Below, one piece after another: positions 1 through 3,268 of a stretch of 6,007 bases of DNA; position 1 is the stretch's first letter; each line of letters opens with the position of its first letter. Source of the stretch: JANRKH01 sp033763595 (lineage in GTDB: Bacteria; Pseudomonadota; Alphaproteobacteria; Rickettsiales; Rickettsiaceae); contig JANRKH010000025.1 of assembly GCA_033763595.1 (NCBI GenBank), positions 1-6,007 on the forward strand. Direction: 5' to 3'. The translations under genes were made by a program, and so were the position numbers. Below the pieces are notes generated by a model that was not told the DNA's origin, ran no database searches, and worked only from the letters and a program-made list of their open reading frames with translations.

Positions 1-293
1 TCGTGAGACAGTTCGGTTCCTATCTGCCGTGGGTGTTGGAAATTTGAGAGGATCTGCCTTTAGTACGAGAGGACCGAGGTGGACATACCTCTGGTGGACC
101 AGTTGTCGCGCCAGCGGCACGGCTGGGTAGCTAAGTATGGAAGGGATAACCGCTGAATGCATCTAAGCGGGAAACCCACCTCAAAACTAGATTTCCCTAT
201 CAGGGTCGTGACAGACCATCACGTTGATAGGCCAGGTGTAGAAGCACGGTAACGTGTGTAGCTTACTGGTACTAATAACCCGATTGATTTATT
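1..293 (+). rRNA. rrl: 23S ribosomal RNA, 3' end (partial)
   Basis: This is the last part of domain V and domain VI of large-subunit rRNA; the 5' part lies outside the window. The universal sarcin-ricin loop, AGTACGAGAGGACC, is at 62-75 and is the binding site for elongation-factor GTPases. Other conserved stretches are TGAGACAGTTCGGT near 4-17, GGGATAACCGCTGAA near 143-157, CATCTAAGCGGGAAA, GTTGATAGGCCAGGTGT and GGTACTAAT near 268-276. The mature 3' end was placed by eye against the E. coli end (GGTACTAATGAACC plus about 13 bases) and may be off by several bases. The sequence resembles Rickettsia 23S. The gene reads into a spacer and then 5S, the usual 23S-5S order. In Rickettsiales the 16S gene is typically elsewhere, but that cannot be tested here. 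Confidence 0.97.
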
Positions 294-310
294 TCTATAA
301 GTTTTGAGTT

Positions 311-324
311 TACTGCATGCAGTA
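311..324. repeat. Perfect palindrome after the 23S end
   Basis: TACTGCATGCAGTA is a 14-base perfect palindrome about 18 bases after the estimated end of mature 23S. It could be a dyad protein site, or in RNA a tight hairpin or dimerisation site involved in 3' processing. No function is demonstrated. Confidence 0.6.
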
Positions 325-778
325 CTAATTCTAAATTTTTTTATAGTTTCTCTGTGAAAAATTAATATAAAATTGAACAACAAAAATTCTTTTTTTAATT
401 TTAAAAATTACCTAGAATTACTATAAAAAAGTAACTATAAATACTATATCTAAAATTCAGCTCTGCGAGTAATATAATAGCTTATCGTTGTGCTTGACCT
501 AACTCATAATTAGTTTTGAGCAGTCGTGACAGCAAAAAATATATCACTTGTAAAAATGACTTAAGATAATAGTTCATATAATTTAATAATCTTCATTGAC
601 CTAAACTAGCAAAAACTAGCTATGAAAACTTTATTGTAGAAAAGCTCTGAATTGCTTTGCAAAAAATTTTTACTAATTTTGTGTGTCAAAATTATAAATT
701 TTTTATTTAATTTTTGTACATTTTAAAAAACAAATTTTTTTAATTAAAAAATATTAATATATAAATATTTAAAATAAT

Positions 779-806
779 TTTAAGTAAAAAAATATTTTTA
801 CTTAAA
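779..806 (+). repeat. AT-rich hairpin upstream of 5S
   Basis: Bases 779-790 pair with 795-806 in a perfect 12-bp stem around the loop AATA. The stem contains only one G-C pair (784/801). It lies 24 bases before the 5S gene. No T run follows on the + strand, so it is unlikely to be a terminator. A processing signal between 23S and 5S is the more natural reading, by inference from its position. Confidence 0.65.
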
Positions 807-820
807 CAATAGCTTAAAAT

Positions 821-958
821 TTTAATTTCAAGCTTGGTGGCTATAGCATAAGTGAAACACACGACTCCATTCCGAACTCGAAAGTGAAACCTTATCGCGC
901 TGATGGTACTATGTCAGAAGGCATGGGAGAGTAAGTCGCTGCCAAGCTCGAAATTAAA
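821..958 (+). other. 5S precursor processing stalk
   Basis: Flanking sequence extends the terminal helix of 5S. Bases 821-829 (TTTAATTTC) pair perfectly with 950-958 (GAAATTAAA), separated from the 5S terminal helix (831-837 with 942-948) by a single A830/C949 mismatch. The result is a continuous stem of about 16 bp around the whole gene. This is what a double-stranded maturation substrate for an RNase III or RNase E type activity would look like. The pairing is seen directly; the enzyme is inference. Confidence 0.7.
831..948 (+). rRNA. rrf: 5S ribosomal RNA
   Basis: This is a complete 5S rRNA of about 118 bases, the expected length. The 5' strand of helix I (AGCTTGG, 831-837) pairs with CCAAGCT at 942-948. 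Conserved internal segments are ATTCCGAACTCGAAAGTGAAAC (loop B/C region, about 870-891), GCGCTGATGGTACT (about 897-910) and GGGAGAGTAAGTCGCTGCC near the 3' end. The sequence reads like Rickettsia 5S. It follows 23S in the same direction and is probably part of the same transcript. Mature ends are set from the terminal helix and may shift by one or two bases. Confidence 0.95.
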
Positions 959-980
959 GTTACTAAATTCATATTTCTCT

Positions 981-998
981 AGAGTATCTCTTTTTTTT
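981..998 (+). terminator. Possible weak terminator after 5S
   Basis: A short hairpin, AGAG-TAT-CTCT (981-991), runs directly into eight Ts (991-998), 33 bases after 5S. The stem is only four pairs, so on its own it is weak. The position, at the end of an rRNA unit, is the main argument for it. Confidence 0.4.
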
Positions 999-1247
999 GC
1001 AAAATATACTTGCTCAGGTACTCTTCTGATGCTAAATCCAAGAATTAACTAATACTATTTCAACTCGCAAAAATTGTTATATTATTCCTAGCCTTCTAGG
1101 CTCTGTGTATATTTCTATATAACAAAAGGATTTATATCCGTTTGGGCCCTCAAGAAAACGTAACTATATGAAGTATGTATGCTTATTCGAGAGCGAAAAT
1201 AACAACAAAATCGTAGCTTTATATAAAAATTTACACAAAAGCTAGTT
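999..1247. other. Intergenic region without a gene
   Basis: About 250 bases lie between the rRNA unit and the first palindromic element. No reading frame or RNA gene is recognisable on either strand. The only clear structure is a small hairpin at 1087-1100 (CCTAG, loop CCTT, CTAGG), overlapping an alternative AGCC/GGCT pairing. GGGCCC at 1144-1149 is a palindrome of unknown meaning. Confidence 0.6.
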
Positions 1248-1266
1248 ATGCCAAATTTCTAGAATT

Positions 1267-1300
1267 AAACCCTGAACATATGGATTTTATGCCAGGGTTT
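1267..1300 (+). repeat. Hairpin inside element copy 1
   Basis: AAACCCTG (1267-1274) pairs with CAGGGTTT (1293-1300) in an 8-bp stem with an 18-base loop. A terminator is unlikely because only three Ts follow. It is one of two hairpins found only in this copy's interior. Confidence 0.6.
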
Positions 1301-1301
1301 A

Positions 1302-1330
1302 TGCGCAAAGTGCATATAATACCTTGCGCA
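1302..1330 (+). repeat. Second hairpin inside element copy 1
   Basis: TGCGCAA (1302-1308) pairs with TTGCGCA (1324-1330) in a 7-bp stem. The loop of 15 bases contains TATAAT (1315-1320). The related sequence CTTTGCGCAT recurs at 2273-2282, just after kdsA, as the reverse complement of ATGCGCAAAG at 1301-1310. Confidence 0.5.
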
Positions 1331-1368
1331 AGCCATGATCTCGGCTTACATCAATTTGGATATTTAAT

Positions 1369-1399
1369 TTGATCACTTATAAATGGGATTTGGTATAAT
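1369..1399 (+). promoter_or_regulatory. Probable kdsA promoter, partly formed by element copy 1
   Basis: A perfect -10 hexamer, TATAAT, is at 1394-1399, 21 bases before the kdsA start codon. A possible -35, TTGATC, is at 1369-1374 with a 19-base gap, longer than ideal. The first three bases of the -10 are the terminal TAT of the element; the rest is flanking DNA. Transcription would begin near 1406 and leave a leader of only about 15 bases. No other good promoter was seen close to kdsA. The hexamer is seen directly; its use is inferred. Confidence 0.55.
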
Positions 1400-1420
1400 A
1401 AAGAAACTAAAAATAACCAT

Positions 1421-2254
1421 ATGCATATCATTGAACTAGATAACTTCAAGATTTCTAACGATCTACCTTTTACATTAATAGCTGGCCCTTGCCAGCTAGA
1501 AAATAGGGATCATGCACTTTTTATGGCAGAAAAACTTGTTAACATAACAAATAAGTTAAGCATAAATCTTATCTTTAAGTCCTCATTCGATAAAGCTAAC
1601 AGAACTTCTGCAAGAAGTCAGAGAGGAATAGGAATAGAAAGTGCAATCAGAATATTCAGCGAGATAAAAACAACTTTTGCTTGTCCTGTTATAACGGATG
1701 TGCACAATGAGGAACAATCTAAAATACTTGCTGATTTTGTAGATGTACTTCAAATTCCAGCTTTTTTGTGCAGACAAACAGATCTTCTAAAGTCAGCTGC
1801 TCAAACTGGAAAAATTGTTATGGTCAAGAAAGGTCAATTCCTTGCGCCTTGGGATATGAAAAATGTAGCTGAAAAATTAAATTTATTTGGCGCAAAAGAT
1901 GTGATGCTCTGCGAAAGAGGATCATGTTTTGGATATAATAATCTAATAACAGATCTCAGGGGGCTTCCAATAATGGCAGAAACTGGTTTACCTGTAATTT
2001 TTGATGCAACACATTCCGTTCAACAACCAGGTGGCCTTGGAGCTGCAAGTGGAGGAGAAAGACGTTTTGTAGAAACGCTTGCCCGCGGCGCTCTTGTCAC
2101 AAAGATTGCTGGAATTTTTGCTGAAGTCCATAATGACCCTGACAATGCTCCGTCTGATGGTCCATGTATGCTTAAGTTAGAGGATCTGGAGCCCATACTT
2201 ATCAGGCTAAAGTCGATAGACAATTTAATCAAGAGTTTTGAAATCCAAACTTGA
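1421..2254 (+). CDS. kdsA: 3-deoxy-8-phosphooctulonate synthase (KDO-8-phosphate synthase), metal-dependent type
   Basis: This cytosolic enzyme condenses phosphoenolpyruvate with D-arabinose 5-phosphate to give KDO-8-phosphate and phosphate, the first committed step to the KDO sugar of the LPS inner core. The 277-residue product has the usual family length and is a single TIM-barrel domain. Diagnostic motifs in order are GPCQLE (22-27), KSSFDKANRTS (53-63), TDVH (92-95), LQIPAFLCRQTDL (110-122), KKGQFLAPWDMKN (136-148), FGYNNL (170-175), DATHSVQ (195-201) and DPDNAPSDGP (239-248). Residues C24, H198, E235 and D246 match the four metal ligands of the Aquifex-type enzyme (C11, H185, E222, D233); the E. 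coli metal-free type has Asn at the first position. The ATG at 1421 is kept because GPCQ begins at residue 22. No Shine-Dalgarno sequence is visible in the short A-rich leader. Palindromic elements lie on both sides, and no partner LPS gene is adjacent. Confidence 0.97.
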   Translation: MHIIELDNFKISNDLPFTLIAGPCQLENRDHALFMAEKLVNITNKLSINLIFKSSFDKANRTSARSQRGIGIESAIRIFSEIKTTFACPVITDVHNEEQSKILADFVDVLQIPAFLCRQTDLLKSAAQTGKIVMVKKGQFLAPWDMKNVAEKLNLFGAKDVMLCERGSCFGYNNLITDLRGLPIMAETGLPVIFDATHSVQQPGGLGAASGGERRFVETLARGALVTKIAGIFAEVHNDPDNAPSDGPCMLKLEDLEPILIRLKSIDNLIKSFEIQT

Positions 2255-2374
2255 TCACCATAATAACCTAGGCTTTGCGCATCTTTCTATAAATCCTCGA
2301 TCCCGTTGTGATTTTCGATCCAGAAGCCGTATGTATTCTACCTGCATATAATAGACCTCTCCGCACTAGCTATG
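2255..2374. other. Intergenic region after kdsA
   Basis: No convincing rho-independent terminator follows kdsA: there is no stem with a T run. The direct repeat TCGATCC occurs at about 2298-2304 and 2318-2324, and GCATATAATA at about 2344-2353 repeats a string in element copy 1. No reading frame is supported. Confidence 0.5.
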
Positions 2375-2479
2375 ATACCAAATCTCTAGAATTCAATAAT
2401 ACTAGGAGCAAGTCACGAACTCTCGTGTAAGACTTTAGCGACGAGCTAGAAGCAAGTGCTTAAAAATGGGATTTGGTAT
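2375..2479 (+). mobile_element. Palindromic MITE-like element, copy 2
   Basis: This 105-bp element has termini ATACCAAATC and GATTTGGTAT, a perfect 10-base inverted pair. Internal blocks are shared with copy 3 read on the other strand: AATACTAGGAGC (2398-2409), GCGACGAGC (2438-2446), and the right-end block TTAAAAATGGGATTTGGTAT. The sequence between the blocks is not conserved. It begins 120 bases after the kdsA stop. The outward-facing right end gives TATAAG, a weaker -10-like string than at copy 1. It has no coding capacity. Confidence 0.75.
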
Positions 2480-2643
2480 AAGTAGAGTCTAGGAATTTTT
2501 ATAAAAAAGCAGCCTTTGTACCTGAATATAGATAAATATAAATGAGGAGCGAAAAGCAATTTTTTCGGGCAAAATTACCACTCAAGGTCAAGGTATGCTG
2601 TGATGCATAATACTAACAATTTCTTTGGCAAAAAATACCTATA
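2480..2643. other. Spacer between element copies 2 and 3
   Basis: About 165 bases contain no recognised gene. A 23-codon frame (2542-2610) starts with ATG but has no Shine-Dalgarno sequence or family resemblance, and is not called. GAGGAGCGA (2544-2552) loosely echoes the GAGGAGCG-like strings inside the elements, so a decayed element fragment is possible but not shown. Confidence 0.4.
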
Positions 2644-2762
2644 ATACCAAATCCCATTTTTAAGTACTACTTTTTAAGTACTACTTTGTCGCTCGTCGCT
2701 CACCTAGCATGTAGTAGGCTTCACTCCTCGCTCCTAGTATTATTTAATCTGGGATTTGGTAT
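2644..2762 (-). mobile_element. Palindromic MITE-like element, copy 3 (inverted)
   Basis: This 119-bp element has the best termini of the family: ATACCAAATCCCA (2644-2656) is the exact reverse complement of TGGGATTTGGTAT (2750-2762), 13 pairs. Read on the minus strand it lines up with copy 2 through AATACTAGGAGC (2730-2741 on +), GCGACGAGC (2691-2699 on +) and TTAAAAATGGGATTTGGTAT at the end. It is therefore inserted in the opposite orientation to copies 2 and 4. A 14-base tandem duplication accounts for its extra length over copy 2. Confidence 0.8.
2657..2684. repeat. Exact 14-bp tandem duplication in copy 3
   Basis: TTTTTAAGTACTAC occurs twice in direct succession, at 2657-2670 and 2671-2684, with no mismatch. 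The other copies lack it, which suggests a recent slippage event inside this element. Confidence 0.9.
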
Positions 2763-3065
2763 AAATCTCTCCGGTTTTGTTTAGAAATATACATAGAGTC
2801 TAAATTCCTCTTTTTCTCTGAAGTTTGGAGGAAGCATATCAGAAAACTATTTCTAAAAAATCCTATTTGTACTAACGGTGTTTCACGTCTTAACGTCACA
2901 AAAAAATCATTTTACTAGCAAAATCCTCAAAAAAAACTTCTTTAAAGTTGTTTATATTGTTGTATAATTAGTTATGGTTTGTAATATTTTTCTAAAAAAT
3001 TTGTGAATCTTTGAGAGTAAATTGATAAGCTTAATACACTAACGCTCAAAAGATATATGGGTATA
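2763..3065. other. Intergenic region between copies 3 and 4
   Basis: About 300 bases are without a credible gene on either strand. The visible pieces are TTCCTC (2805-2810) pairing with GAGGAA (2828-2833), a possible promoter near 2963, and GGTATAATACC at 3060-3070, where a GGTAT string directly abuts the left end of copy 4. Confidence 0.5.
2938..2968 (+). promoter_or_regulatory. Possible promoter upstream of copy 4
   Basis: A consensus -10, TATAAT, is at 2963-2968. The only -35-like hexamer at a tolerable distance is TTCTTT (2938-2943, gap 19), which is poor. A transcript from here would read through element copy 4 and meet the terminator at 3195-3225, giving an RNA of about 250 bases. If it read through, it would form a long leader for the TPR gene. 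In such AT-rich DNA a chance hexamer is quite possible. Confidence 0.3.
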
Positions 3066-3174
3066 ATACCAAATCTTAAGGATTAAATAGACTAGGAGGA
3101 GCGATTAGAGAAGACCACTATACGTTAGGTAAACAACAAGCGGCGACGTATCAGTTAAAAATGGGATTTCGCAT
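3066..3174 (+). mobile_element. Palindromic MITE-like element, copy 4 (decayed right end)
   Basis: This 109-bp element begins ATACCAAATC and ends GTTAAAAATGGGATTTCGCAT. The last residues differ from the family GATTTGGTAT at two positions, so the terminal inverted repeat is damaged. It keeps ATTAAATAGACTAGGAG-like sequence (3082-3098) and a partial core, GCGACG (3143-3148). It has the same orientation as copy 2 and sits about 95 bases before the TPR gene. Confidence 0.7.
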
Positions 3175-3194
3175 AACATATATGGCAAAACCAG

Positions 3195-3225
3195 AGAGGT
3201 CTTGAGTTAAGTCCTCTGCTTTTTT
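3195..3225 (+). terminator. Rho-independent terminator upstream of the TPR gene
   Basis: AGAGGTCTT (3195-3203) pairs with AAGTCCTCT (3209-3217) around the loop GAGTT, with one T-T mismatch inside the stem. After GC, six Ts follow (3220-3225). It points with the + strand, 44 bases before the TPR start codon, while the nearest upstream gene (kdsA) ends more than 900 bases away. It therefore ends either a non-coding transcript from the element-rich spacer or acts as an attenuator in the TPR leader. Confidence 0.7.
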
Positions 3226-3251
3226 AAGAGTATTAAATAAATCACGCTAAT

Positions 3252-3257
3252 AAGGAG
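3252..3257 (+). promoter_or_regulatory. Shine-Dalgarno sequence of the TPR gene
   Basis: AAGGAG lies 11 bases before the ATG at 3269, a strong match at a slightly long distance. It fixes the start codon of the large reading frame and contrasts with kdsA, which has no visible ribosome binding site. Confidence 0.8.
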
Positions 3258-3268
3258 TGTATCACATC

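Larger units (their letters stand above)
294..830 (+). other. 23S-5S internal transcribed spacer, long and AT-rich
   Basis: This spacer of about 535 bases holds no tRNA and no credible reading frame. It is very AT-rich, above all from about 660 to 830. Visible structure includes a 14-base perfect palindrome just after 23S, a 12-bp hairpin just before 5S, a 9-base direct repeat TTGACCTAA at 494-502 and 596-604, and a CTAGC pair at 606-620 separated by AAAAA. It is presumably co-transcribed and removed during rRNA maturation. That role is inferred from position, not from a recognised conserved motif. Confidence 0.8.
1248..1396 (+). mobile_element. Palindromic MITE-like element, copy 1 (divergent)
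   Basis: This 149-bp element begins ATGCCAAATTTCTAGAATT and ends AAATGGGATTTGGTAT. The two termini are inverted copies of each other (ATRCCAAAT against ATTTGGTAT), and the same ends bound three more copies downstream. The left end closely matches copy 2 (CTAGAATT), and the right end matches copies 2 and 4 (AAATGGGATTT). The interior differs from the other copies: it lacks the ACTAGGAG and GCGACGAGC blocks and carries two hairpins of its own. There is no coding capacity, so any movement would need a transposase supplied in trans. Orientation is assigned by matching copies 2 and 4. Confidence 0.65.

Noticed and set aside
494..604. Two TTGACC strings resembling -35 boxes in the 23S-5S spacer
   Set aside because: Neither has a good -10 hexamer at 16-18 bases; they are noted only as a 9-base direct repeat.
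1267..1330. Hairpins in copy 1 considered as terminators
   Set aside because: Neither stem is followed by a run of Ts on the + strand or, as read, on the minus strand.
1583..1777. Minus-strand reading frame inside kdsA
   Set aside because: It lies wholly within a confidently assigned gene on the other strand, and its product has no recognisable features.
2020..2232. Second minus-strand reading frame inside kdsA
   Set aside because: It is antisense to conserved KdsA motifs; the open frame follows from kdsA codon composition.
2542..2610. A 23-codon + strand reading frame in the spacer
   Set aside because: There is no Shine-Dalgarno sequence and no recognised similarity, and the length is easily reached by chance.
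1248..3174. Repeated elements considered as a CRISPR array
   Set aside because: The repeats are irregularly spaced by hundreds of bases, occur in both orientations and contain inverted ends, unlike a CRISPR array.
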